NCBI GenBank assembly: GCA_900208305.1
Contig: OAPG01000011.1
Span: 434,001 to 498,000 of the forward strand
Direction: 5' to 3'
From: Melanopsichium pennsylvanicum
Taxonomy: Eukaryota; Basidiomycota; Ustilaginomycetes; Ustilaginales
Length of the DNA: 64,000 nt
Within the stretch, counting starts at the first letter, position 1. The number at the start of each line of letters is the position of its first letter. The notes under the pieces were generated by a model. That model was given only the letters and a program-made list of their open reading frames with translations, did no database searches and was not told where the DNA came from. This document shows positions 39,101-49,415 of this stretch, in pieces. The position numbers and the translations under genes were made by a program.

Positions 39101-40813
39101 AATGAGCTCCAGGCTCCGGCAAGGACGAGCCTAACTGAGGCCGACACCATGGACGACGACGCTCTCGCAGCTTATTCCTTCTTGGAGCAACCTCCGTCTC
39201 CCGTACTTAGGACCAGGGAAGTCGTTGCAGTCAAGCCGGTCGAGGCGGAGCGAAGCCCCGTGTCTCCCGTGCCATCAGCAGTCTCGTCGCAGCTCGCCGC
39301 CAACACGATCCCTCCATCCTCAGTCGATAGCACCCTCAATCTTCGTCCTACTGCCGTTCAGTATCCTTCCACTTTTGGTCAGAAAAAGAGGGCTGCCGAA
39401 CGCAAGTCGGCCGCTCAGCTTCAGGCGCAGGCACACCAGGAGGCCCTTTCGCGTCCTGGTCGTGCTGCCGGCAGCAAACCTAGAAGTATTCGTCGTCCTG
39501 GTTGGGTCGACGATAGCGAGGAGGAAGAGGACGACGAAGAGGAGGAGGAGGAAGAGGAACAGAGTCGTGAGGGCGTACGTGGCTCGGACAGGACTGGTGC
39601 TGCCCATGCAGCCCTGCGTTCGGCCGCCAGCTCCAGCCGTGGAGGTGCTGGCACTGAGTCGCCTATCAACTTGGGCGACTCAGTTGGGAGCCTCGGCCGC
39701 AGCAATGAGACGGGTACGCAAGGCCCTGCCGACACCTTCCCGCGATCCACCTCTGCCTATGGCGCTAGCGTACTCGGCGGCTCTCGCTCCGCCTCGCCGG
39801 GCCAGTCACCAGCTCGACCAGGCGTTCCCACCCATCCTTCGATCCAGGCCTACCAGCGCCAGTCGATGTTCAATACCCACCTTGCTGCAGCACATGGCGA
39901 CGACTCTCGTTCCAACACGCCTCCTCAGGGTCCTATCGTTCGTGATCGTCAGACGTTTTTGCAGCTCAATCCCGAAGATCAGCCTGATGCAATGACCACT
40001 GTGTTCACCCCTCACGGTCTTGTGCAAGCCGGTGCGCAGGACAAGGCGGAGCGATCGGCCAAAGCGCAGGAAGCTGAAGCAAGAGCCATGGGCAGCCACC
40101 TGGTGAATGTTCCAAACAAACCACCTCCTCCTCAAGCTGGTCTCCTGGGCGCCATCACCGCGCACGAGCGAGATCGTAAGGGTGCTGGTGGATTTGGTGC
40201 CACCTTGACTGAGCGTGAGCGAGAGCGTGTTGCAGCTGAGCGTCGACAGCGCGAAGAGGACCTTGTGCGACAGCAACAGCAACAGATGCAGCAACAGCAG
40301 ATGCAGCAGATGGCGTACTTCAACCCGATGATGTACCAGCAGATGATGATGTCTGGTATGATGGGCGGCATGGGCGGCATGGGGATGATGGGTATGGGCA
40401 TGCCTCAGATGGGAGCCTTTGGCGGCTCGCAGATGGGCGCTGGGAGTCAGATCGGCGGCATGGGCGGCGGATTCGATCCAATGATGGCTCAGCAACAAGC
40501 AATGCAGGCCGCACAGATGGCCTACATGAATGCACTCTCACAAGCTCATCACGAAGGCTCGGTCATGGGCCACGGCTCGGTCATGGGACATGGCTCGCCC
40601 GGCGCGACTCCTGCATCAACGATGGGCATGCCGATGGGCAGCATGCCATTTATGGCTAGCCCTCACATGAGCATGATGGGTGCACCTTATCCCGGCTTCA
40701 TGTCTGCCATGGGTGGTGCTCAGTCCGAGTTTGGAGCTGGTGGCGCTTCTGCATCCCCTCGCCCAACCTCGTCCAAGCCCAATGGTCAGTCCAACGGTCA
40801 GGGCAATGTGTAG
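36113..40813 (+). CDS. Caf120/Skg3-like PH-domain protein
   Basis: The 1566-residue single-exon protein resembles Caf120, a Ccr4-Not-associated factor, and its relative Skg3. After a disordered Ser/Gln-rich N-terminus, a pleckstrin-homology region begins near residue 180 (YMEGYLLKRDD, RRWTECFVQLSGTVLSLW). A second conserved block follows (KGKMEGWVKARFMGSTEWKKVWMVL). The rest is mostly low-complexity: Ser/Pro/Ala-rich, an acidic run near 1140 (EEEDDEEEEEEEEQ), a Gln-rich stretch near 1390, and a Met/Gly-rich tail. PH domains of this type bind membranes or proteins. A role in cell-cortex or mRNA-decay control is inferred from the yeast proteins. Confidence 0.8.
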   Translation: MNNSVSNHTSRSAGPNPAYESDQRSQQQNLNPATRQSSFSVQTPSFSQNFRGLNDRQAPTPASPANGPASSRQFQPSHAHSQSTSVLLNSSSRQTYKPQPHQQQTASNRSASMRPMSAFQPLDNPDYYVSGGAASPTSPRPPSPTGSTARSIRATPQTSLTFKSQDLRSALSLQESQQKKLYMEGYLLKRDDLGTDGKPLHAADEKRRWTECFVQLSGTVLSLWNVQQMEQAAERGAEVPPTYINITDCFVDFIGLLIEDPNLIPGSRGRYHHAFAINSAGNNRTIFCFRDPPPFPPESLEQWLAPQHRHKPEHRTVIGWLNLGHRHLQAWINAIRLASWEKVRLEEIYTGALIRARLGAVGMPGSNAPDGAKDSPAASASETTVKSPLVKGKMEGWVKARFMGSTEWKKVWMVLTDHKPDESEFGGKKKFWKLGSSAGDRSSIMSVNSVSKDAPGAPGNDGKDLPPPPGSNGAPGVASFFESKKDKKPFASLIYAAHAFAVYPSRPELVEGSSLFKIEGVFPSSTILSATHRVRSTGWVMLMPELDTPGSKGANAEMMKWLIAFMDSFKLYGRPDTFVWEARDPVSSFFAYPIGPFKERLFLDRELAEFLEIAREDHLTTRASLHGIMAARMRGERTKILQPLPPPSQNVVASTRDSAVMPNEESRSESRTSAAESASRLPPLDFDFAQKQPAGPNSAGVQQSPAMANLPSQQSSTVSQGFKDSARGDFAEEERAEPDFDALRPPREARPGQFGSKQPIVHASTTQPISTPAGPVAAAPLNNAAAATQPAQTPILTPLNKTNVSKDQQDGQDERSSLRAAPLESQMSPSTSVQPPSLTSEPKPASGHTAESSLAYLSPSNTTQTMPLTAQVQPAARGATPVFGPSGRGAEQNASEEPRSTKRDSDLPSNYDENALFYMASISDQLPAPSSQPVVMPAAGRNGVTKESSQASRPHSLAPASGTTSAIQSESTHTTRLSSDQPQTALAAQAQAKPVKNELQAPARTSLTEADTMDDDALAAYSFLEQPPSPVLRTREVVAVKPVEAERSPVSPVPSAVSSQLAANTIPPSSVDSTLNLRPTAVQYPSTFGQKKRAAERKSAAQLQAQAHQEALSRPGRAAGSKPRSIRRPGWVDDSEEEEDDEEEEEEEEQSREGVRGSDRTGAAHAALRSAASSSRGGAGTESPINLGDSVGSLGRSNETGTQGPADTFPRSTSAYGASVLGGSRSASPGQSPARPGVPTHPSIQAYQRQSMFNTHLAAAHGDDSRSNTPPQGPIVRDRQTFLQLNPEDQPDAMTTVFTPHGLVQAGAQDKAERSAKAQEAEARAMGSHLVNVPNKPPPPQAGLLGAITAHERDRKGAGGFGATLTERERERVAAERRQREEDLVRQQQQQMQQQQMQQMAYFNPMMYQQMMMSGMMGGMGGMGMMGMGMPQMGAFGGSQMGAGSQIGGMGGGFDPMMAQQQAMQAAQMAYMNALSQAHHEGSVMGHGSVMGHGSPGATPASTMGMPMGSMPFMASPHMSMMGAPYPGFMSAMGGAQSEFGAGGASASPRPTSSKPNGQSNGQGNV

Positions 40814-41088
40814 GCTTGAGTGCTCAGAATTACTCGTAAGAAAAGGTATAACACAGCCAGCTGTCTCGTTTCCACTTTTTGGTCATGGTGTGTCGCTTCC
40901 TTGTCACACACAACAGATAATTCGAAAAAAACACGATTCATTTTTATGATTTGGAACAGCAGATGAACATTCAATTCTACCCTTTTCTTTGTTGACCCGA
41001 TTGATGATACGAGCGTGCATTGACAACGATGATGATGATCACCATTTGGTTGATCTGAGCAAGTGTCGATGTGCTCAGACACTTGAGA
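40814..41088. other. Convergent intergenic region
   Basis: This 275-bp segment lies between two stop codons. It contains A/T-rich sequence (40920-40950) that may serve 3'-end formation for both genes. Confidence 0.4.
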
Positions 41089-42045
41089 TTAAGCTTTCCA
41101 TGCCGCAAGAGCCACAAAGCCTTTGTCGAACCTCTGTTCGAGGCTTACGATGATCCAATTCGGATCGGAGTGTTTCCACCTTGTCAAGAAGTCTGCCAAG
41201 CTCTCGTCGCTTCTCATTTCGCACGACACTAACACCACAGTCTTGTGCTTGTCCGTAAAGACATTGAGTGTGGCGATGAGAGCGTCGAAGAGACCGGGAT
41301 TGTAGATGCAATCACAACAAATTATGACGTCGACTCCAACGACTTTGTCATGATCCACTTGCCACGATGATGGCGGGTTGATCTGATCGAGAACATGTTT
41401 TTTTCTGAGCTGTGCAGAGTGCAAAGAGGGTGGATTAAGAAAGTCGAACCAGTCAAGGGCTGCCACGGTGACCCCTTGGCACCTGTGCAGGTTCTTGCGC
41501 ATCAGAGGAAGCAATTCGATCTGATCAGTAGCCAACCATGATTTGCTCAGCGCGCCGAGCATGGCAGGCAACGCCCCTGTTCCAGCACCCAACTCAAGCA
41601 CGGTAGCATTCTTCAATTGCTCCAAATTGAAGATGGCGCCTGCATGAAAACGGATGGCCAGCTCGACGGTAGACCTCCAAAGAACACTGCCAGTGTTACC
41701 CTTTGAGGATCGCAGGCTAGTGACGTCTTGATAAACGGGGACGACGTGTTTGCCGGACAAGTTTCGATCGGATAAGGCAGAAGACCATTTGCAACCGTCA
41801 ATGGCCACAAAAATCTTGTCCGAAGTATGATTCACATATCCTAGACCTCCGTTGTGTTCAGACTTTGCATTGAGAGTATAGAGTAAAAAGATTTCTTCAT
41901 CGACGTCATCCACAAGCCGGCCTGGGCTCACACGTAGAAGTGCATTGGGAGGAAAGGGTAGCTCGTCGCCGTCGCCGTCATCCTCCACGTCGTCGATGAG
42001 CTGACGATTATAAGGTTGATGGTGTTGGAGGGGAAGGGCGGACAT
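41089..42045 (-). CDS. Class I methyltransferase of the METTL21 / Rkm5 lysine methyltransferase type
   Basis: The 318-residue protein carries the SAM-binding motif I, VLELGAGTGALPAM, near residue 149, the motif-II-like acidic region WLATDQIELLPLM, and CDCIYNPGL where the family has its D/E-x-x-Y post-motif. This layout fits METTL21-family protein lysine methyltransferases. The N-terminal extension and order resemble yeast Rkm5, which methylates a ribosomal protein. Substrate assignment is inference. It is probably cytosolic, with no targeting signal seen. It is convergent with the Caf120-like gene. Confidence 0.78.
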   Translation of the reverse strand: MSALPLQHHQPYNRQLIDDVEDDGDGDELPFPPNALLRVSPGRLVDDVDEEIFLLYTLNAKSEHNGGLGYVNHTSDKIFVAIDGCKWSSALSDRNLSGKHVVPVYQDVTSLRSSKGNTGSVLWRSTVELAIRFHAGAIFNLEQLKNATVLELGAGTGALPAMLGALSKSWLATDQIELLPLMRKNLHRCQGVTVAALDWFDFLNPPSLHSAQLRKKHVLDQINPPSSWQVDHDKVVGVDVIICCDCIYNPGLFDALIATLNVFTDKHKTVVLVSCEMRSDESLADFLTRWKHSDPNWIIVSLEQRFDKGFVALAAWKA

Positions 42046-44719
42046 AGCTGAACCCCTCTTTGGATCGGCGCTCGAACCTCACCGACGGTGTGCAAATCTC
42101 GACAAGAACTCCCGAGAGTCTAGCGTGAGGAGAGAGAGAGAGAGGGAGCAGAGTGGAGCGAGATTGAGCAGCTGAAGACTCGAGAGTGTTGTCCAGGGTC
42201 TTGCGACTCTAGAAACGCTTCGCTTCGCTGAAGCACAAGCTGATGCGCGAGTCTGCAGACCCAGAAAGTTCTCACACGATTGTCATCTCTTGAAATTTTT
42301 GGTGTTGGTGTGCCTGCTGCCGTCAAATTCAGAACGCCCAATGACGACGAGTCGTGTGTTCCGAAACAGAGAGCGATACACAGTACAGTATTTATTTATT
42401 GTAATAAATTACTTTACAGTACACTGATCAGTCGCATGGCTGTCTTGATGACCTGTCTACGAATTAGGAAATTTTTGTACAAGTTGGGTATCTCTGCGTC
42501 TTGAGACGCAGAAGGACGGATGCGATAGGATGCGGAGAGGATGAGTGAGGAATGAATTTCGGCAATGATCAGGCTAAGAAAAAGAGGTCGAAGCGCATCA
42601 ACGTCACCATTTCACCAAATTGGTTGCGGGAATGCGAACTTTCTTATCGATACAGAAGAGCATCATCATCTTGCCACGAATGCAATTTCTCAGCGCACTG
42701 GACGTTGTTTGGCTTTTCCTGTCCCGCATACAGGACAGAGTGACACTGTGCGAATTGGGCCAAGAACGCCAAATGACCCATCAGAATGCTGTTCGAACCG
42801 AGTCGGACTGTCTTGCGACAAGGATGACAAAAATATGTACATCACACTGAAAGAGTCGTGACTTTTGGAAGATCTTGACTTTGTGATCACGATGTATGTA
42901 AGAGGGAAGCGGGGTTGGACTGTGCCGCTGTCAAGTTGCCAACTCTGCTCACAGGTGCCAGCGCCACATGGGTGTGCCATACACGGACCCTGTAATCGAT
43001 TCCGCACCAAAACGTCGCACCATGACCAGCGCCTTGGTCTCAGCTTCCGGTCGACATTAGTATTGGGCGATGCGATTTCAGCTGAAAATCAATGTGTCAC
43101 AGTCGGACTCCCAAGTCTTGAGCATACATGTGATTACTTCGTGAGCGGATGGGCCGGCGACAAAAAGATCCAGGTGGGATTGAAAACGATCTTGTCGGCT
43201 GTGGCGTTTTGGCGCTCCTGTTCTGTCTTCAAACGACGATCGGCCTAGCAGCATTTCGTAAAAGCTGAACAAGCTGCGCATCAAACTTGTGTCACACACG
43301 GTGCTCAAGAATGTACGTAAACAGCCCAACAGAGCCTTGATGCGGTGTGACGGCTGTGCCAAGCTCGAGGACGAGGGTTGAGCAAGAAGGTGGGAGTCCG
43401 GGGAATTCATATGCGCATGCCTGTGTCTGTGCCCATGCGCCTACTATACTGTATTGTTCTGTACTGTACAGAGTTCGTGCAGATGTTCTCGCCTCTCTAA
43501 AAAACGGCATTCTTTCTAGAGGCTCTCGCTTTCCATCCTGATTGGCCGATGATGATCAGCGGCAAAAGCAGCCTATTCTTGGTCTTGGCTGCCTTTCGCA
43601 CTGACCAAGCACGGGAAGTTTTTCCCTATCGTTAAATTTTTTTCTTTTTTCTTTTTCAAATACAACTCTATGCGAGCCAGAGCAAGAGGAAAAAGATCAT
43701 GAAATAGAAATTTCGGCCATCGATGCACTCCTTTTGCTGCATCTTGACAATCTGAGGTCGACAACCTGCAGCTATTCCACCCCAGCCTTGTGAATCGGAT
43801 GCTCTCCTCAAGTGCACAGGTATTACAGCTCAAGCTCAGTTTCGCATCCGTCTGAAGTTCTAAAAACCGCCCAGTGAACGAGGCCCGAGCACACACGGTT
43901 GGTCTCCTCTACACTATCTCGAGAAGGTCGTTTCTTGGCTGCGGATCTTTAGGCACACTTCTTCGAGTAGGGCGGCAGCGAGGACTTTCCATCAAGTCGA
44001 TTCAAGTTCAACTTTGTCTTCACAGAGATGTGACATTCTCAGAAACCTCTCTTTTTCCGCTCTGCTGCTCTGCCTTTCCTTCGACAAGCCAGTTTACGTC
44101 CATACCCTTTCTTCGCACCCAAAGTCCGTCAAGATGCGTCTCCAAAAATGACTGACCCGCTTTCTGTGACTTCCGTCATTGCTTGCGTCGAGACGTCTTC
44201 GTAAAGTCGCCCGGCGTCTTTGCTTCACAAGCTTACTGTCCATCCGTTTAATTTCTGTTCATCCGGTCTTGAGTAGCCCAGCAACTCTGGGCGTTGAGTC
44301 ATCCTGCATGGCACTGAAATCGAAGCATGGCATTGTCCTACCCATCATTGCTTGCTTCCTTGCCCTCACCATCGCGCTCTGCACATCCCGCTCCCTGTTG
44401 CAAAAGATACGCTCCTTGGGGGAGAGACCCTTCTCGTGGATAGCTCGGCAGCGTGACAATTACAAGCGCAGCAGAGAATTTAGAGCGGATTCACTGTGTT
44501 CTTCTAATCCAACATCCGTGCCACCAACAACGTTCGTACTTTGCCATCGGCTTGCTTTCATCGCATCTTGTCATCTTTCCTCCACCACACACTTTGGCTG
44601 CGCAGCTTCCGTTTGCTGGCTTCCCTCCCCCACTGTAATTCCCCTCTTTCTGTGGCTGTTCCGGGATCTCTTGCATCTTGGCCCTTTCCACTCCAGATCT
44701 TGGGTACAGTCTTCCAGCC
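42046..44719. other. Long divergent intergenic region (2.7 kb), no gene accepted
   Basis: The frames are short and none carries a domain. AT-rich stretches occur at 42390-42420 and 43620-43665. From about 43900 to 44719 the sequence is pyrimidine-rich with several ATGs, and is probably promoter and long leader for the GH63 gene. Confidence 0.45.
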
Positions 44720-47700
44720 ATGGCTTCGCGCTTGCGTCAGGTATTTGGCTCCAGCCGCACCAAGTCGTCCGCCTCTGGCTCTAGTCACGGTCGTCTCCGA
44801 TCCGAAGATGACCAGTCGAGCTCCAACTCCATCCCTAGCTCACCCGCCGCCTCTCTGAGCAAGGCCTCATCCAGAATGTTTGGTCGATCCGAACGTGGTG
44901 CTTCTCCCTCTCCTGCTCCCTCTTCGCCTCATCCTCCTGCCACTCCTTCCAACAACACCATTACCACCAGCCCAACTCCCGACAACGCTTCCACTCCCCC
45001 TCCCGCTGCTGCCTCGTCAGCTCCTTCCTCCTCTCCTCGCATTGCCAACCCAACCACCACCTCGCAGACCCAGCAGCTTCCTCCCCCTATCCCCACCAAG
45101 AACGACAGCAAGTCGACCCCGACTCCTTCTCAGGTGCAGTCCTCCACCGCCACTCCCACTGCTGAGTCAGCCCCAGTAGCAGCAAACGCTGCTCATCGAC
45201 CATCCGCTTCGGCTGCTCCGACCGCTGCTTCCAACGCTAGCGATCTCGCCCAGAGCGGTGGAATTACGCCTACTACCGGAAATCCCGATTCGAACAAGCC
45301 AGCCATCGAGTCTGCTGCTGCACCTGCTGCGCCTGCTCCCACATCCAATATGACCGAGCCCTCAAAGCCGCTGAGCATCAACATTCCTGCCAACAACCAG
45401 CAGGAAGCTTCTCAGCCTTCTGCTACTGAACTTCCCAAGAAGCAGCCCAAGACCGACGCAAAAGTCACCAATGGATCGTCTGCCGACACATCGGTTGCTG
45501 ACAAGGACGACCTCACCCCGGTCGGTATCTCGAACAAGTCATCTTTCCACTCGCGTACCACCGCCGATCAATTCCGAGCAGATTATCACCCGGACAATGC
45601 ATCCAAGTACACCAATCCCAATCACTACTCCGCGCGTCCCGAAACCTACCACCGCAAATCGTTCAGCGCGGCCTCTCAGGGCGCTCCCTCCCAAGGCGAG
45701 GCCACTCCAGCTGGCTCTCGTCGTCAGTCTGGCAGCGAGCACGACCTTGGTCACGGACGCGGTCCTACGGGCAACCTGAACCACGCTGTGGATGCTCGTT
45801 CCCACGGCCACCCCTGGATTTCGGTGGAAGATCAGCGTCTTCAAGAGGACATTGACAAAAAGCGTCACTGGAAGCGATGGGGTCCGTACCTTTCCGAGCG
45901 ACAGTGGGGTACCGTCCGAGAGGACTACTCCGCCAACGGTGATGCTTGGTCTCACTTTCCCCACGAATCTGCTCGTAGCCGTACCTATCGGTGGGGTGAA
46001 GATGGGCTTGCCGGTCTGTCTGACAATCACTGCAGGATGGGCTTGAGCCTTGCCCTCTGGAATGGAAAGGATCGCATGCTCAAAGAACGTCTTTTTGGTC
46101 TTGCTAACAATGAAGGCAACCACGGCGAAGACGTCAAGGAGCTCTACTGGTACCTCGACAGCACTCCCACCCACAGTTACATGAAGATGCTCTACAAGTA
46201 CCCCCAAGAGTCTTACCCTTACGAGCTTTTCGTCCGCGAGTCTCGCAACCGTAGCCGTGATGTTGCCGAATTCGAGGTCACCGACACGGATCTCTTCGAC
46301 GAGGACAAGTATTGGGACGTTTTCATCGAGTACGCCAAGGACAAGGACGAGGAAAACGCCATTTCGATCCGAATCAGCGCCTACAACCGTGGTGCCGAGC
46401 CTGCTGATCTCCACATTATTCCCCAGCTCGTCTTCCGAAACTACTGGTTCTGGCCCAAGGAGGAGCCTCCCAAGCCTAAGATGAAGCAGACCGGCGACTA
46501 CGTCATCCAGACTGACCACCCGGAGCTTGGTCGCTACCACCTCTACTGCTCCACCAGTCCCGCTCCCAGTGCCCCTCCTGCCAAGCGTGGCCAGGCACCT
46601 GAGCCTATCTCTGATGAAGAGGTTGTACCTGAGCTTCTCTTCACCGAGAACGAGACCAACTTTGAGCGCCTCTACAACGGCAGCAACAAGAACATATACG
46701 CTAAGGACGCCTTCCACGACCACATTGTCCCTGCCCATCGACAGGAGAAGGACCGTCCCAAGGCGGTCGAAAAGACTCGCAACATTAAGAAAACCATCGT
46801 TCGTCAGGAGAGGCGTCCCGTTCATCGCGACCCTGAAGCTATCGCTCCCAAGGCTGACGGCGCATCTGCCGATGCCCAGCCCGAGGCCGCTGCTGCCGAG
46901 AAGCAGTTCGGCACCGTTGGTCCAGTCGAGGACCAGGAGTACGAGGTCGTCGACATTGAGGAGGAGATCGTGGAGGAAGAGAAGTACTTGGAGGATCCCG
47001 ACGAAACCAAGCCCCCTCGTGACTACGTCAATCCCAATAAGGAGGGTACCAAGGCTGGTGCTCACTACGTCTTCCGCCAAGTCCCTCCCTTTGGTGGTTG
47101 TGCCGTCGTCAGGATGAAGCTCACTCCCAAAACACCCTCGCAGGACGCTGCTATCGACGATGACGAGCAATTTGACACCACGGTCGAATCCCGCCGATCC
47201 GAGGCCGACGAGTTCTACGCCAAGCTCATCAGTGGCCCCATGTCGGATGACATGAAGAATGTCATGCGTCAGGCTCTTGCCGGCATGCTCTGGAACAAGC
47301 AATTTTACATGTTCGTCCAGCCCGAGTGGCTTCGGGGTGACCCTGGCCAGCCAGCACCCCCTCCCGAGCGCAAGCACATCCGTAACCACGATTGGCGTCA
47401 CTTGCACATGGAGGACATCCTTTCCATGCCAGACAAGTGGGAGTATCCCTTCAGTGCCGTTTGGGACAGTGCTTTCCACTGTATCCCTCTTGCCATGGTC
47501 GATCCTGCTTTCGCGAAGAAGCAGCTCGACCTTTTCACCCGCGAGTGGTATATGAAGCCCGACGGTGCTTTGCCCGCTTATGAGTGGAACTTTTCCGATG
47601 TCAACCCTCCAGTTCACGCCTGGGCTACATTCCGAGTCTTCAAGATCGAGCGAAAGATGTACGGCCGTGAGGATCTCGACTTCTTAGAGAGGGTCTTCCA

Positions 47701-48979
47701 GAAGCTGCTCATCAATTTTACCTGGTGGGTCAACCGAAAGGATTCCAGCGGTTCCAATGTGTTCGAAGGCGGTTTCCTGGGTCTTGACAACATCGGACCT
47801 TTCAACCGTTCCGAGCCTCTGCCCACAGGTGGTACACTCCGTCAGGCCGACGGTACTGCCTGGATGGCATTCTACGCGCTCAACATGTTGAACATGGCGC
47901 TTGAGCTGGCTAAGCACAACCCCACCTACGAGGATATTGCTTCCAAATTCTTTGAGCACTTCATCTTTATCTCGGATGCCATGTCGTTCCACGATACCTT
48001 TGATGACGAGAGCACCAGCCTCTGGTCCGACAAGGATGGTTTCTACTATGATGCCATCCAGTGGGGTCCCGGTAATAGCCAGGTCATTCCTGTCAAGTCT
48101 CTGGTGGGTCTTATCCCGCTTTACGCTACGTTGACTATTGAGCCTTCGGCGCTCAAGAGGTTCCCCAGCTTCGCCAAGCGTATGCAATGGTTCCTGGACA
48201 ACCGTCCCGAGATGGCCGACCGAAACATTGCCAACATGAAGGTCGGTGGACGTGGTGATCGTCGTCTGCTCTCCATGGTTTCCAGGGAGAGGCTCGAGTT
48301 GATCTTGAAGAGGATGCTGGACGAGAATGAGTTCCTCTCGCCCCACGGTGTTCGTTCGTTGAGCAAAGATCACCAGAAGAACCCCTTCCACGTCAACGTC
48401 GGTGGCGAGGACTTTGGCGTGGGTTACTGGCCAGGTGATTCTCACAGTCCCATGTTCGGTGGAAACTCGAACTGGCGCGGTCCCATTTGGATCTGTGTTA
48501 ACTTTTTGCTCATCGAATCGCTCCAGAGGTTCTACCAGTATTACGGTGACAGCTTCAAGGTCGAATGTCCTACGGGCAGTGGTGATTACATGCACCTTGG
48601 CCATGTGGCAGAGGAGCTTTCTCACCGACTCCTTGGTATTTTCCTCAGGGATGACCAGGGTAGGAGAGCCAACAATGGTGGAATTCCCATGCTCGACTAC
48701 GCTCCCGAGTTCAGGGATCTGGTGCACTTTTACGAGTTCTTCCACGGTGACACGGGTAAAGGTCTCGGTGCAAGTCATCAGTGTGGTTGGACCGGTCTCA
48801 TTGCTTACACCATCTACTCGACCGGTGCAAGCTACGGTTTGGCCCAGACACCGAGAACGCCCAAGAGCACGGCGGCTCACTACTTTGACGAACACCTCAC
48901 GGAGGACGGTAGAAGCGAGGCGGGTAGCGTGCCCTACTCGAATGCTTACTCGCGACCTCCTTCGCCTGACGAACTCTGA
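44720..48979 (+). CDS. GH63-type glycosidase-like protein related to yeast Ymr196w
   Basis: I start at 44720, where GCCATGG gives a good context; the protein has 1419 residues. The first 350 are Ser/Thr/Pro/Ala-rich and disordered. The catalytic-like part follows, beginning RHWKRWGPYLSERQWGTVRED near 390. It includes WDSAFHCIPLAMVDP, DGALPAYEWNFSDVNPP, GGFLGLDNIGPFNR and GGNSNWRGPIWICVN. These are the (alpha/alpha)6-barrel features of glycoside hydrolase family 63. The closest known relative by layout is yeast Ymr196w, of unsettled function. There is no signal peptide, so this is not the ER glucosidase I. An acidic insertion (EEEIVEEEKYLEDPDE) lies near residue 755. The frame is uninterrupted. 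Confidence 0.85.
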   Translation: MASRLRQVFGSSRTKSSASGSSHGRLRSEDDQSSSNSIPSSPAASLSKASSRMFGRSERGASPSPAPSSPHPPATPSNNTITTSPTPDNASTPPPAAASSAPSSSPRIANPTTTSQTQQLPPPIPTKNDSKSTPTPSQVQSSTATPTAESAPVAANAAHRPSASAAPTAASNASDLAQSGGITPTTGNPDSNKPAIESAAAPAAPAPTSNMTEPSKPLSINIPANNQQEASQPSATELPKKQPKTDAKVTNGSSADTSVADKDDLTPVGISNKSSFHSRTTADQFRADYHPDNASKYTNPNHYSARPETYHRKSFSAASQGAPSQGEATPAGSRRQSGSEHDLGHGRGPTGNLNHAVDARSHGHPWISVEDQRLQEDIDKKRHWKRWGPYLSERQWGTVREDYSANGDAWSHFPHESARSRTYRWGEDGLAGLSDNHCRMGLSLALWNGKDRMLKERLFGLANNEGNHGEDVKELYWYLDSTPTHSYMKMLYKYPQESYPYELFVRESRNRSRDVAEFEVTDTDLFDEDKYWDVFIEYAKDKDEENAISIRISAYNRGAEPADLHIIPQLVFRNYWFWPKEEPPKPKMKQTGDYVIQTDHPELGRYHLYCSTSPAPSAPPAKRGQAPEPISDEEVVPELLFTENETNFERLYNGSNKNIYAKDAFHDHIVPAHRQEKDRPKAVEKTRNIKKTIVRQERRPVHRDPEAIAPKADGASADAQPEAAAAEKQFGTVGPVEDQEYEVVDIEEEIVEEEKYLEDPDETKPPRDYVNPNKEGTKAGAHYVFRQVPPFGGCAVVRMKLTPKTPSQDAAIDDDEQFDTTVESRRSEADEFYAKLISGPMSDDMKNVMRQALAGMLWNKQFYMFVQPEWLRGDPGQPAPPPERKHIRNHDWRHLHMEDILSMPDKWEYPFSAVWDSAFHCIPLAMVDPAFAKKQLDLFTREWYMKPDGALPAYEWNFSDVNPPVHAWATFRVFKIERKMYGREDLDFLERVFQKLLINFTWWVNRKDSSGSNVFEGGFLGLDNIGPFNRSEPLPTGGTLRQADGTAWMAFYALNMLNMALELAKHNPTYEDIASKFFEHFIFISDAMSFHDTFDDESTSLWSDKDGFYYDAIQWGPGNSQVIPVKSLVGLIPLYATLTIEPSALKRFPSFAKRMQWFLDNRPEMADRNIANMKVGGRGDRRLLSMVSRERLELILKRMLDENEFLSPHGVRSLSKDHQKNPFHVNVGGEDFGVGYWPGDSHSPMFGGNSNWRGPIWICVNFLLIESLQRFYQYYGDSFKVECPTGSGDYMHLGHVAEELSHRLLGIFLRDDQGRRANNGGIPMLDYAPEFRDLVHFYEFFHGDTGKGLGASHQCGWTGLIAYTIYSTGASYGLAQTPRTPKSTAAHYFDEHLTEDGRSEAGSVPYSNAYSRPPSPDEL

Positions 48980-49415
48980 GTTCAATTCTGGGACAAGAAG
49001 AGACCAAAAAAAGCTTTTGTAGACATTGACGGACAGACATAAACGAACGCTTTCTTGAAACATATCAACGGCCCATCTTCACTTGACCAACTTGTAACCC
49101 CAACACCAACCCTCCTTTTGTATTTTGCTCGACGATTTGTTGTAAATGACCGCCGCTTGACTCTCTAGCTTGTATTTGGCTTGAAAGCTGATGTTGGTGT
49201 GATATATGCGAAATTTTGTGAAGAGTATGAGAGTTGGATGGATTGACGAGTCGGGCAGACCACCATTCACAGACACGCATGCACGAGTAGCGCATCAAAG
49301 ACACTGACATGCTCATGGTCGTCGACGCGTCGACGCTGCTTGCTTGACACGAACGGACGAAAGGATGAGTTGATAGCGCCCTTTTTTTTCTGTTTTTTTT
49401 CTTCCTGTTGATAAG
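48980..49415. other. Convergent intergenic region
   Basis: This 436-bp segment lies between two stop codons. T-rich runs (49381-49402) near the Cwc27 end are consistent with 3' processing. No gene is seen. Confidence 0.4.

Noticed and set aside
39806..40498. His/Leu-rich open frame on the minus strand
   Set aside because: It is a shadow of the Gln/Met-rich tail of the Caf120-like protein.
44179..44784. 201-residue open frame before the GH63 gene
   Set aside because: It overlaps the GH63 start in another frame and has no domain. The sequence looks like a pyrimidine-rich leader.
45539..47617. 692-residue open frame on the minus strand
   Set aside because: It is antisense to the conserved GH63 gene, shows Leu/Val/Gly-rich shadow composition and has no domain.
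47684..49063. 459-residue open frame on the minus strand
   Set aside because: It is antisense to the C-terminal GH63 domain and has no supporting features.
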